From positions 1-45,836 of IMG/VR virus record IMGVR_UViG_3300009553_000036: a DNA stretch of 45,836 bases; one strand, 5' to 3'. The notes below the pieces were generated by a model. The model had not been told where the DNA came from and ran no database searches. It was given only the letters and a program-made list of their open reading frames with translations. Source of the DNA: a virus. Shown here in pieces: positions 37,535 through 45,471 of this stretch; within the stretch, counting starts at the first letter, position 1, and every line of letters starts with the position of its first letter. The translations under genes and the position numbers were made by a program.

Positions 37535-38572
37535 TCAAGTCCGGGGCTTGAGCTTCTCGCGCGCCTCCAGCAGTTCGCGGTAGCGCGCCTGCATCTTCTC
37601 GTCCTTGTTGTAGGTCGCGCGGTCTTCGCGCATGACCTTGTCGATCTTGGCAATCTCCTCCTCAACGCCCTGCACCGGGTTGTTGTTGAAGCCCGGCACC
37701 AACGTGCCCGTGGGGTTCTGCACCAGGGCCAGGCCCATCAGGAAGCGCAGCGCCGTCGGATCACTTCCGATTGGCGTTCCGTCAGCCAAGCGGCCGCCCA
37801 GCAGCTTGTCCTTGAACTCCGGCGTTGCTGCGCCATCGAGCAGGTTGTTGATGAAGGTGATGTTGCGCTTGTACTCGCCGTCCCACTCCGCGCGCAGCGT
37901 CTCCTCGCCGACGTCTTCGAGTTCGACATCGCGCTGGGCCTGCGCTTCGTTGTCGGCCTTGTTCATCGCGGCGATGAAGCCGAGGTTCGCCTTGACCTGG
38001 TCGGGGGTCATGTTGGCCGCGTGCGCGATCGGCAGATAGCGGTCGAGGAGGACCTTGGCTTCCTCGGACACCTTCACGCCCTTGCCCAGGTCGTAGCCTT
38101 CGGGCTTGTCGGGAATGCCATTGGCGGCACGCCATTCGGCGATCTGCTCAGGCGTCGAATCCTTCTTCAGAACGGGCTTCAAGTCGCCCTTGCTGATGCG
38201 ATCCTGGGCGTTGATCAGGGCGTCGCTGAGCGCTTCAGGCGACGCGTAGCGCTGCAGGCGCTGGAGCACCTTGGCATCGCCCTTGGCCATGGTCTCGCGC
38301 CAGTCCTCGCGCCAGGACGGCTTGGCCTCGGGGTCGGGAGCACCGGCGCCAGCACCGGCGGCAGGAGGCGGAGACGCGGCAGGCGGACTTCCAGATGCAG
38401 GTGGACTCGCTGCGGGCGGCGGCGACGCGGCCGGCGGTGATGCAGCAGGAGGCGATCCGGCCGCCGGGGGCGAAGCAGCCGGAGGCGTGGCCGCGGGCGG
38501 CGCGCCACCTTCGGCGCCGCCGGCCTCGCCGCCGTCTTCAGGCTTGCGGAGATGGTGTCGAAGAAATCGCAT
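37535..38572 (-). CDS. Capsid scaffolding protein with Pro/Ala repeat N-terminus
   Basis: A 345-residue protein. Residues 20-80 are a PPAAS/PPPAAS repeat low-complexity tract. The remainder is helical and charged (DAKVLQRLQRYASPEALSDALINAQDRI, LKKDSTPEQIAEWRAANGIPDKPEGYDL) and matches phage scaffold proteins upstream of capsid genes. It overlaps the Bbp19-like gene by 35 bases. Scaffold proteins template capsid assembly and leave before DNA packaging. Confidence 0.8.
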   Translation of the reverse strand: MRFLRHHLRKPEDGGEAGGAEGGAPPAATPPAASPPAAGSPPAASPPAASPPPAASPPASGSPPAASPPPAAGAGAGAPDPEAKPSWREDWRETMAKGDAKVLQRLQRYASPEALSDALINAQDRISKGDLKPVLKKDSTPEQIAEWRAANGIPDKPEGYDLGKGVKVSEEAKVLLDRYLPIAHAANMTPDQVKANLGFIAAMNKADNEAQAQRDVELEDVGEETLRAEWDGEYKRNITFINNLLDGAATPEFKDKLLGGRLADGTPIGSDPTALRFLMGLALVQNPTGTLVPGFNNNPVQGVEEEIAKIDKVMREDRATYNKDEKMQARYRELLEAREKLKPRT

Positions 38573-38867
38573 TTCGTTCCCTCCTCAGGGACATCAGGTT
38601 GAGCTTCAGCAGCTTGACGATCTGCTGGCCGACGAACGCGCGCCCGAGGGCGAACGCGGTATCCCGATCGCTCGGGTAGTAGTGGAACTCGTAGGCTCCC
38701 GCGCCGGCGGTGATGAGCCAGTCGAGCGCGCGGCGCTGCTGGTCGGGCGTGGCCTCACCGCGCTGGAGCGCCTGCAGTGCGGATGCGTCGGCCAGTTCGT
38801 AGGCCGCGGGTATGTAGGGCCCAGCCGCCAGCGTTGGCTTGTCGGGCTTCGGTGCGGGTCTGCTCAT
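38538..38867 (-). CDS. Bbp19-like phage structural-region protein
   Basis: A 109-residue protein with QALQRGEATPDQQRRALDWLITAGAGAYE and YYPSDRDTAFALGRAFVGQQIVKLLKL, the small helical fold of Bbp19-type proteins found between portal and scaffold genes in BPP-1-like phages. Overlaps portal stop by four bases. Function unknown. Confidence 0.72.
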   Translation of the reverse strand: MSRPAPKPDKPTLAAGPYIPAAYELADASALQALQRGEATPDQQRRALDWLITAGAGAYEFHYYPSDRDTAFALGRAFVGQQIVKLLKLNLMSLRRERNAISSTPSPQA

Positions 38868-40501
38868 GCCATTGCACCTGCGGTGCTGGACGGCGCGGGC
38901 ACCATGCCGCTGGCGCCGAAGTTCTTGACCGCGTTGGACGCCTGCTCGATGTTGGCCAGGCGCTGCTGGCCCTCGGCCTGGGCTTGGCCCTGCTGCACCT
39001 TGTCGTCGACCTGCGCCTGCGTGTTCATCCAGGTGGCCGGCACACCGATGCCCGTGAGCGCATCGCGCAGCGCCACGACGGCGTTGGGCACGTACTGCGC
39101 GGTCGGGTCGAGCGAGATAGCTGCGGCGATGAGCTGACTGGCTTCCTGGAACTTCTGCCCCTTCTGCTGCTCGATGACGTCGTGCAGCGGCGACTCGAAG
39201 GTGAAAGCGATGTCGGCGCCGCGCAGCTCCTTCGGCCAGGACTGGGGCGCACCGAAAGCGCCGTTGCGCGCGAGAATGTCGAAGGTCTCGTCGCAGAGCG
39301 CGGCGTTGTACTCCATCTCGGTGGGCCCGAAGATCGGCAGCGCCGCGCGGATGTATTCCTGCACCCGCTGGCCGACCTCGTAGGCGGTCATCTCGGGGCT
39401 GTTCTGGGGCAACTTGAGCGTGTCCAGGAAGAAGGCGCGCATGAGCAAGGCACGCGTGTCCTGGTTCATCTGCACGCCGTAGTTGAAGCCACGGAAGTCC
39501 TGGGTGATCGGGCGAAGCGCCTCGCCCAGGCGCTCGTCGTACTCCATGTCCACCCAGGTGATGCCGCCGGCGTACACCGAGACGTCCGACCGGATCGCAT
39601 CCTGCGTGGCGATCATGGGCGGCCGCGTCGCCTTCTCGCCGGCCTCCAGCAGAGTGAAGGTCATGGCCTGGAGCAGGCGAGCGTCAGGCAGCGCGCAGAC
39701 GGTGGCTGGGCTGTAGCTGTACTGCGAGCCCGAGACGGCCTGCCACCGCGGGATGATGTAGTAGCGGCCCCAGATCGGCGTGGCCTCGATGATCTGGTCG
39801 TGCGCCACGTCGTAGTAGATCGACCACCGGGGACGACCGTTGGCCTTGTCGTCGTACATGTCGGCCTCGACGACCAAGTGCATGCACTCGATTTCCTCGA
39901 ATGGGGTCTTGGTCTCGATCTCCTTGACCTTCTCGTGGACCTTGTCCTTGAACAGGCGCACGAGGGTCTGGGCCGACGGCTTCCACTTGCGGGCGATCAG
40001 GCCAAGCTTCCCCTCCTCGTTCTCCTGCCAGACCATGTCGCGCAGGTGCCAGCAGCGATAGAGCAAGCCGTCTCCGATCCGGTTGAGCTCGACGCTCAGA
40101 GCGCACTGGCCGAAGGCGGCGTAGTCGTGGTCACCCTGCGAGGTCGCCCGCGTGAACAGGGACCGCTCGTCGTACATGGCGCGGCGCTGCGTCTCCTCGA
40201 ACCATTCGAGATAGCCCTGCGCGTCGGAGCTGGCCTTCTTCTTGTAGCGCACGCGGGGGTGGAACCAGGATCGCGCCGTCGGGCGCAGCATCGTCGCGAA
40301 CTGGTTTCCGAGTTCACGCCGGCACTGCACCGGGTAGGACGACATCAGGTTGGCGGCGAAGTCCGTGCCAATCGACCGCGTCAGGGTGAAATCGGCGCGC
40401 TCCGGATAGAAGTTGTCGGCGATCTCCTGCCACAGCGAGTTCAGCGCGAGCTTCTTGCCGAACAGGTTCTGGGCGAGCTCGACGAGCTTTTTGGCGTCCA
40501 T
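38864..40501 (-). CDS. Portal protein (head-to-tail connector, T7 gp8-like)
   Basis: A 545-residue protein from ATG 40501 (GGAGG six bases ahead; the frame's TTG at 40507 lies inside the upstream stop region). LWQEIADNFYPERADFT, TDFAANLMSSYPVQCRRELGNQFATMLRPTARSWF, and SVELNRIGDGLLYRCWHLRDMVWQENEEGKL are the standard podovirus portal pattern. The C-terminus is Gln-rich (KVQQGQAQAEGQQRL type) and helical. It forms the dodecameric ring that binds terminase and the tail adaptor. Confidence 0.92.
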   Translation of the reverse strand: MDAKKLVELAQNLFGKKLALNSLWQEIADNFYPERADFTLTRSIGTDFAANLMSSYPVQCRRELGNQFATMLRPTARSWFHPRVRYKKKASSDAQGYLEWFEETQRRAMYDERSLFTRATSQGDHDYAAFGQCALSVELNRIGDGLLYRCWHLRDMVWQENEEGKLGLIARKWKPSAQTLVRLFKDKVHEKVKEIETKTPFEEIECMHLVVEADMYDDKANGRPRWSIYYDVAHDQIIEATPIWGRYYIIPRWQAVSGSQYSYSPATVCALPDARLLQAMTFTLLEAGEKATRPPMIATQDAIRSDVSVYAGGITWVDMEYDERLGEALRPITQDFRGFNYGVQMNQDTRALLMRAFFLDTLKLPQNSPEMTAYEVGQRVQEYIRAALPIFGPTEMEYNAALCDETFDILARNGAFGAPQSWPKELRGADIAFTFESPLHDVIEQQKGQKFQEASQLIAAAISLDPTAQYVPNAVVALRDALTGIGVPATWMNTQAQVDDKVQQGQAQAEGQQRLANIEQASNAVKNFGASGMVPAPSSTAGAMA

Positions 40502-40503
40502 GG

Positions 40504-41325
40504 TCAACCTCCGAGCGAGCCGCCCGCATCCGGGCTAGTGAGGATCGTGCTGGAGCGGCCGCGGCGTGCGAGCTGCTGTAGGAGCTTCTGCTGCTGGGCC
40601 TGCTGCTGGGCGAGCGGGTCAGGCATGGCGGTAGGTGCCTTGGTCTTCGGCGGCTTGGGCTGAAGCAGGCTGCTCACAACGGTAGGGGCCAACGTCTTGG
40701 CTGCCGTCTTCGCCAAGTCCGTCCAGTTGGAGTTCGAACCGGCGCCGCCAGCGCCTGGAGACGCCACGGCCGGATCGCTGCCGGAGCCACCGAATCCCGA
40801 GTTCGTAGTGCTAGCGCCACCAGCGCCAGCGCCGCCGGCACTTCCAGCGCTGCTGGCCTCTAATGCCGCATCCGAACTCAGGCTCGTCTCGGCAGCGCCC
40901 GCGGTCGTCTCGGTACCAGCGCCAATCCCCAGCGCGCTGCTTCCGGCTGCGCCATCGGTCGCCGCCGCGCCGCCGCCGCCGGAGCCGCCAAGCGCGCCTC
41001 CGAGAGCACCGCCCGCCGCAGCGCCGCCCCAGACAGCCGCGACCACGTTGGCGATTTGGCCCAGAGTCTGAGAGGGGCCCGTGTTGACCCCCTCCGCTTC
41101 CGACTGCTTGAACTGCGCATTCGTCTCGCCACCCATCTGTCCGACGGACGGGGTGAAGTTCTGCCCAGTAACGCCGCTCCAGAGCTTGGCGCCGATAGGG
41201 TCCTGCGCGCCGAGCGCGAACTGCTCGAGCGTCTTGCCCGGGCTCTTTCCCCACGAGCTGAGCAGGTCGCCGACGTGGCTCGCCTCGTTGCTGAAGATGT
41301 CGCCGATGGCGTCGAAGATGGACAT
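40504..41325 (-). CDS. Low-complexity phage structural protein between terminase and portal
   Basis: A 273-residue protein with a regular N-terminus (MSIFDAIGDIFSNEASHVGDLL), a very Gly/Ala/Ser-rich middle (residues 95-200) and a conserved-looking tail, QQLARRGRSSTILTSPDAGG. The GRSSTILT ending occurs in proteins next to terminase and portal genes in many podoviruses. Function unknown, probably virion-associated. Confidence 0.68.
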   Translation of the reverse strand: MSIFDAIGDIFSNEASHVGDLLSSWGKSPGKTLEQFALGAQDPIGAKLWSGVTGQNFTPSVGQMGGETNAQFKQSEAEGVNTGPSQTLGQIANVVAAVWGGAAAGGALGGALGGSGGGGAAATDGAAGSSALGIGAGTETTAGAAETSLSSDAALEASSAGSAGGAGAGGASTTNSGFGGSGSDPAVASPGAGGAGSNSNWTDLAKTAAKTLAPTVVSSLLQPKPPKTKAPTAMPDPLAQQQAQQQKLLQQLARRGRSSTILTSPDAGGSLGG

Positions 41326-41350
41326 GGTCAGGCCCTCCGGGTTGGGGTGC

Positions 41351-42967
41351 TCATTTGCGGCCGCGCGCCGACAGCGGCGTGCGACCGCTAGTTACGACCT
41401 TGGGAACGTGATTGAGTTGGCCCCGGCGACCTGCCTTCAGGTCCATCCACTCCATCGCGTGCGTCAGCTCGCGCGGCCCTTCGTGCCACGACATGCACAC
41501 TGCGTCGCCGTGGTCTGTAGACCGGCCGATGCGGGCGCAGACGTCCTCCTTCGGCTCGGCCTTGATGCCCTGCGGGGTGACCTCGAAGGTCGGGGCCGTG
41601 AGGTCGGCCAGCAGCAGCGGATCGGGAGGCAGCGAGATTGGCGATCCGCCAGGCTGTCCAGGGTCGAGCGCCTCCCGCATGCCCCACAGCATCGCCGTGC
41701 GGTTGTTGGTGAAGCGCATCTTTCCGTCGGCTGTTCGGCGTCGGCTCGCCTCTGCACCTTTGAATGCCTTCACCTCGACCTTGTTGGCGACGAGGTGCTC
41801 GTAGACCGGGCCGCCGTAGCCGCCGCCCATGTCGACCACGACAAGCGCTTGATGACATCGGTGGCTCAGCACGATGCCGGCGCTGTAGGCGCCAGCCCGC
41901 GCGGCAGGAATGTCCTTGCCTGGAGTCTCGACGAGCTCTGCGAACCATCCGTCGTAACGCGGCGCAATGACCATCGGGTCGGTGCTGCCGCCCGAGCAAT
42001 CCACGCCGAGCGTGCACATGGGGACGCCCCGTGGTGGTTCTGGCTTCCAGCGCGCTTGGGCCTGCTCAACCCACTTCGTAGGAATGATCTGGTTCTTCTG
42101 GTCCTGGAATGCAGTTCGGAAACCGCCCATGAGTAGCGAGCGGAACGGCTCGGGCATCGCGTCCAGCTGCGCCTCGTAGCCGCTGGCCACGTAATACGGG
42201 TTGTCACGCACCGAGGCTGGGATGTAGGTGCGCGAGGTCGCGCGGACCATCTTCAGCCTGCCGGCGACAGTTGTCTCGTACTCGCCTGGCCCGTCAACCC
42301 AGCAGTCATTGCCGTCGCTGTCAGAGATGACCCAGCGAAGTTCTCCCGGCTTGGCCGGCTTCGGATGGGTGGGATCCAGCCACGGCGCGAACATCTTGAT
42401 GACCCACATGCCCTCGGCGGTCAGGGGTGGGTTCGTCGCCAGCACGGTGCGGCAGCGCTGGTTGGGGTCATCCGACCGCACCCACTCCATGAGAAACCGG
42501 ATCTGGGACTCGGCGAAGTGGGTCGCCTCGTCGATAGCCAGCAAGTCCTTGCCCTTGCCCATCTGACCTTGCTCATCGCCGATGCGGTGCGCGGCCGCGA
42601 AGCTGATCTTCTGCCGGTCATTGATGCGCAACTTCGGTGGAGACGAGCCGTTGAAGCCGTCCCGGCTGCCGTGGATCTTCAGGGCATCCGCGACGATGCG
42701 GTCCAGGTCGCTGTACTTGCGCCGCAGCACGGCGCTTTCCTGATGCTCGTTGAAGGCAAGCCCGAGGATAAGCTGGCTCTTGCCCCCGCCAGGCTCGCCC
42801 CCGTACAGAAGGACGTCAGCCTCCGAGAAGTAGGCGTCCGTCTGCGGTCCGGGATTCGGGATCCACTTCTTGTCGGCTACTTGCGCGGCCGCGCCTTTCC
42901 ACAGCGCCGCCTGATCCTCAGGGGTGAGCGCTGAAACCCTGGCGATGATCTCGTCCAGGGAGGTCAT
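41351..42967 (-). CDS. terL: Terminase large subunit
   Basis: A 538-residue protein with Walker A GGEPGGGKS (residues 56-64), Walker B LLAIDE (142-147), and a coupling segment VLATNPP. The nuclease half shows CTLGVDCSGGSTD (Asp323), ALVVVDMGGGYGG (Asp379) and STDHGDAVCM (Asp485/Asp488), the three acidic clusters of the RNase H-like fold. It packages DNA through the portal encoded next but one. The small subunit was not identified with confidence. Confidence 0.93.
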   Translation of the reverse strand: MTSLDEIIARVSALTPEDQAALWKGAAAQVADKKWIPNPGPQTDAYFSEADVLLYGGEPGGGKSQLILGLAFNEHQESAVLRRKYSDLDRIVADALKIHGSRDGFNGSSPPKLRINDRQKISFAAAHRIGDEQGQMGKGKDLLAIDEATHFAESQIRFLMEWVRSDDPNQRCRTVLATNPPLTAEGMWVIKMFAPWLDPTHPKPAKPGELRWVISDSDGNDCWVDGPGEYETTVAGRLKMVRATSRTYIPASVRDNPYYVASGYEAQLDAMPEPFRSLLMGGFRTAFQDQKNQIIPTKWVEQAQARWKPEPPRGVPMCTLGVDCSGGSTDPMVIAPRYDGWFAELVETPGKDIPAARAGAYSAGIVLSHRCHQALVVVDMGGGYGGPVYEHLVANKVEVKAFKGAEASRRRTADGKMRFTNNRTAMLWGMREALDPGQPGGSPISLPPDPLLLADLTAPTFEVTPQGIKAEPKEDVCARIGRSTDHGDAVCMSWHEGPRELTHAMEWMDLKAGRRGQLNHVPKVVTSGRTPLSARGRK

Positions 42968-42969
42968 GC

Positions 42970-43230
42970 TCAGGTCGCTGCGGCGCCCGTCGCAGTCGGC
43001 AGCTTGGCGTCATCGGCGGTGAGCTGAGCGGTCATCGCCTGCAGCGCGGCGCCGTCGCTGGCGCTGCCGGCGAGCTGGGCATTCGCCGCGTCGAGCGCCG
43101 TCTGCAGCTCGGTGATGTGCGCCGCCTGCGTGGCGATCGTTGCCTTGTCAGCGGTGTGGATGGCGACGGCGTTGTCGATCGCCACGGTGTTGGCCGCGAC
43201 GGCAGCCTGGAGGTCGGTGAGGTCGGACAT
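42970..43230 (-). CDS. Small coiled-coil protein upstream of terminase
   Basis: From ATG 43230, with GGAAG five bases ahead, the product is 86 residues (MSDLTDLQAAVAANTVAIDNAV begins it), a continuous coiled coil (ITELQTALDAANAQLAG). The frame is open to 43284, where an ATG in a TGATG overlap with the preceding stop would add MARLLQYLLSIVFNQRKI. Either start is possible. Its place before terL might suggest a small-terminase role, but no DNA-binding motif is visible. Confidence 0.6.
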   Translation of the reverse strand: MSDLTDLQAAVAANTVAIDNAVAIHTADKATIATQAAHITELQTALDAANAQLAGSASDGAALQAMTAQLTADDAKLPTATGAAAT

Positions 43231-43283
43231 GATCTTCCTTTGGTTGAAAACGATGGACAGGAGGTACTGCAGCAGGCGAGCCA

Positions 43284-44024
43284 TCACGCCTCCGGCAGCG
43301 GTTGAGGGGGAATGGCACGCGGGCCGCGGTAGTCGCTCTTGTCGGCCCAGGTGTTGTGCATGTAGCCGAGGTCTTCGATCGCGCCGCGCAGGAAGTGCGT
43401 CGCATCGGAGGCGGCGCGGGTCTGCGCCTCAGCTTCACGCAGGCGCTGCTCGAGTTCGCTGCGGCGCGCGCGCACCTTGCGGTAGCTGTGCGTCCACTCG
43501 TCAACGGCGTAGCGAAAGCGAGGCGTGAAGAGGTCGGATTCCGAGGGGATGCCTACCTCAATGCCGCGGGCCCGTGCGATGTAGGTCAAGTAGTGGATGC
43601 CGGCGCGCTGCATCTCGTACTCCTCGCCGGCTGCCATGTCCACGCCCCAGAAGCCGATCGACGTGGCACCGGCCTTGATCGCGCGGGCCATCATCCAGAA
43701 GAGAGACGAGGTGGCGAACCAGGAGTTCGGGTCGAACTCGTCGAGCACCTCCTGCCAGGGGTAGACCTCGCTGCCCGGCACTTCGCCGATGGCCGCGCCT
43801 GTCCAGAGCTTGACGCCGCGGGCGGGAAGCGCCTTGAGCCACTGCACGTACTCGGGCGAGAACCAGGGCGCGCCCGGCTCCCAGAGGTGCATCTCGAACC
43901 ATTCGTCGACGCGCGGGGCGACGCCATACAGGCCCGGGGAGCAACCGTAGATCTTCCAAGCTGGATCCTGGTAGGGAGCGATGCGGCAGGACGACGGCGC
44001 CGAACCGACGAGAGCGACCTTCAT
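43284..44024 (-). CDS. Conserved phage protein of unknown function (Rossmann-like N-terminus)
   Basis: A 246-residue protein starting at ATG 44024 in a TGATG overlap. MKVALVGSAPSSCRIAPYQDPAWKIYGCSPG suggests a nucleotide-binding Rossmann start, followed by VDEWFEMHLWEPG, YPWQEVLDEF, TSSLFWMMARAIKAGATSIGFWGVDMAAGEEY. This set recurs in many podoviruses and siphoviruses without known function; some are labelled glycosyltransferase- or DUF115-like. The last 60 residues form a coiled coil. Confidence 0.72.
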   Translation of the reverse strand: MKVALVGSAPSSCRIAPYQDPAWKIYGCSPGLYGVAPRVDEWFEMHLWEPGAPWFSPEYVQWLKALPARGVKLWTGAAIGEVPGSEVYPWQEVLDEFDPNSWFATSSLFWMMARAIKAGATSIGFWGVDMAAGEEYEMQRAGIHYLTYIARARGIEVGIPSESDLFTPRFRYAVDEWTHSYRKVRARRSELEQRLREAEAQTRAASDATHFLRGAIEDLGYMHNTWADKSDYRGPRAIPPQPLPEA

Positions 44025-44308
44025 CAGTGGGTGCTCCCGCGCGTGGCGCCCATCCAGCCGCCGACAGGAACAGTCGGAGCGATCGCCGGCGCATCCTTCT
44101 GGTTGCCGAGGATGAAGCGCTGCAGGCCGGTGGTCAGCAAGAACATGCCCGCGTCGCGCGTGGGCGCCTTGCGGCCGATGTAGGTGGCGCCACACACGCC
44201 CTCGCCGTTGGCGAGCACGACGCACGCCTCGATGGGGTTGGGCACCTGGTAGCCCCTGTCGATCTCGTCTGCGAAGCGCCGCAGCGCATCCGCGATTTCG
44301 TTGGCCAT
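44024..44308 (-). CDS. Small hypothetical head-region protein
   Basis: A 94-residue protein (ADALRRFADEIDRGYQVPNPIEACVVLANGEGV) with GAGGAG upstream of its ATG and coupling to the following gene. No known family. It follows a 130-base gap. Confidence 0.6.
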   Translation of the reverse strand: MANEIADALRRFADEIDRGYQVPNPIEACVVLANGEGVCGATYIGRKAPTRDAGMFLLTTGLQRFILGNQKDAPAIAPTVPVGGWMGATRGSTH

Positions 44309-44386
44309 GAATCCCTCCTCAGGGCGCTGGTGGATTGCCGGCTAGGCACATTGGTCGGAGGGCCGGTCGCTGGCTCCGTCACAAGC

Positions 44387-44410
44387 CCCGCTCGCTACCC
44401 TGCGAGCGGG
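44387..44410. terminator. Perfect 9-bp stem-loop in late operon gap
   Basis: CCCGCTCGC (44387-44395) and GCGAGCGGG (44402-44410) pair perfectly around six bases, between the genes at 44308 and 44439. No T-run follows on the minus strand, so it is a weak or attenuating terminator, or a message-processing/stability element. Confidence 0.4.
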
Positions 44411-44438
44411 CCCCATGTGCCATGGGGAAGAACTCGGA

Positions 44439-44921
44439 TCAGAAGGTAGAGAACGTCAGGCCCGGGCTCGCCGGGCTCGCGCTGATCCACACGGCGCCAC
44501 CGGCGGCACCAGCCGTGCTCACGCACGACAGGCCGACGGTGTGGCCGACGCCAGCGAACACGATCTGGTTGAACGACGAACCGGCGGTGGTGACGATCTG
44601 GTCGAGCGCGCCGAACTGCACCGCGATGCCCAGCGTGCTGGAGCTGATCTGGGTGAGCGTCTTGTAGATGCCAGCCACCGAAGTCTTGAGCGTGTGGATC
44701 GCGCTGGAGGCGACCGTGCAGCTGAAGATCGAGAAGCCATTGGGCGACAGCGACGTGGGCACCGTGCTGGTGATAGCGTCGATGGGCAGGCGCGTGTCCT
44801 CTTCGCCGACCTCGTAGCCGGCGAAGTCGATGCCGGCACGGATGCCCATCATCGAGGTTTCCATCTGCCGACGCAGTGCGGCGCGATTCTGGCCAGCGAC
44901 GGCCGTGCTTCCGAGTGCCAT
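44439..44921 (-). CDS. Small beta-rich virion-region protein
   Basis: A 160-residue protein with a short helical, basic start (MALGSTAVAGQNRAALRRQMETSMMG) and a long Ser/Thr/Ala-rich beta part (LTQISSSTLGIAVQFGALDQIV, GHTVGLSCVSTAGAAGG). Composition resembles capsid decoration or fibre-type proteins. Its place upstream of terminase among other small head genes agrees, but no family is recognised. Confidence 0.6.
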   Translation of the reverse strand: MALGSTAVAGQNRAALRRQMETSMMGIRAGIDFAGYEVGEEDTRLPIDAITSTVPTSLSPNGFSIFSCTVASSAIHTLKTSVAGIYKTLTQISSSTLGIAVQFGALDQIVTTAGSSFNQIVFAGVGHTVGLSCVSTAGAAGGAVWISASPASPGLTFSTF

Positions 44922-44938
44922 GGTGGGCTCCTAGAGGT

Positions 44939-45262
44939 CTATTGGCCGTAGCCAGGGGTGGCGAGAACGCCAGGCGCAGCAGCGCCGGCAGAGGTGACGG
45001 CCGAGAGCCAGCCGTTGGTACCGGGGGTGTCGAACGAGCGAAAGCCGCTGGGCGGCAAGCACACGCCGAACGACGGGGTGCCGGTGGTGGGCATCGCCGC
45101 GGCAACGCTCGACGAGCCGATGGCCAGGTAGACGGCCACCGTGCTCGGGTTGGACACGAACATGCCTTGCTCCTGGCCGGTGCACACCTGCGTGGCAGCC
45201 AGGCCGGTGGAGCTGGACGCCGCCACGAGCTTGGTGGCGTTGGCGATCTGGAAGGAGCGCAT
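44939..45262 (-). CDS. Small virion-region protein
   Basis: A 107-residue protein from ATG 45262 (GGAG... spacing is partly inside the preceding gene); the longer open frame upstream is a shadow. It reads MRSFQIANATKLVAASSSTGLAA, then VSNPSTVAVYLAIGSSSVAAAM and LPPSGFRSFDTPGTNGWLSAV, a small beta-sandwich-like composition. Function unknown, probably structural. Confidence 0.6.
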   Translation of the reverse strand: MRSFQIANATKLVAASSSTGLAATQVCTGQEQGMFVSNPSTVAVYLAIGSSSVAAAMPTTGTPSFGVCLPPSGFRSFDTPGTNGWLSAVTSAGAAAPGVLATPGYGQ

Positions 45263-45264
45263 GG

Positions 45265-45471
45265 CTAGCCTTTCTTGCCCAGGACCTTGTTGGCCTTGGT
45301 GAGGATGGAGGACTTGACGGCCGGCGACATGCGCCCGGCGTTGACCGCCTGCGTGGCGCGCGCCTTCGCGTTGGCCGCGTGGGCCTTGTCTTCGACCGGG
45401 TACGTGCGGCCGGGGCCAGCGAACGCCGAGGTCGGCAGCGCTTTGCGCGCCTTGGTGGTGAGCTTGGCCAT
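45265..45471 (-). CDS. Small basic conserved phage protein (KLTTKARKALP-type)
   Basis: A 68-residue protein, MAKLTTKARKALPTSAFAGPGRTYPVEDKAHAANAKARATQ then ILTKANKVLGKKG. The FAGPGRxYPVEDKxHAxNAKAR core is a recurring small phage domain in head regions and sometimes in larger prohead proteins. TGATG coupling to the upstream gene. Function unknown. Confidence 0.7.
   Translation of the reverse strand: MAKLTTKARKALPTSAFAGPGRTYPVEDKAHAANAKARATQAVNAGRMSPAVKSSILTKANKVLGKKG

Noticed and set aside
38340-38510. Tandem DNA repeat or recombination hot spot
   Set aside because: The GC-rich repetition simply encodes the PPAAS linker of the scaffold protein.
38777-40663. 628-codon plus-strand open frame
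   Set aside because: Antisense to the portal gene, which has clear family motifs; no motif in the antisense product.
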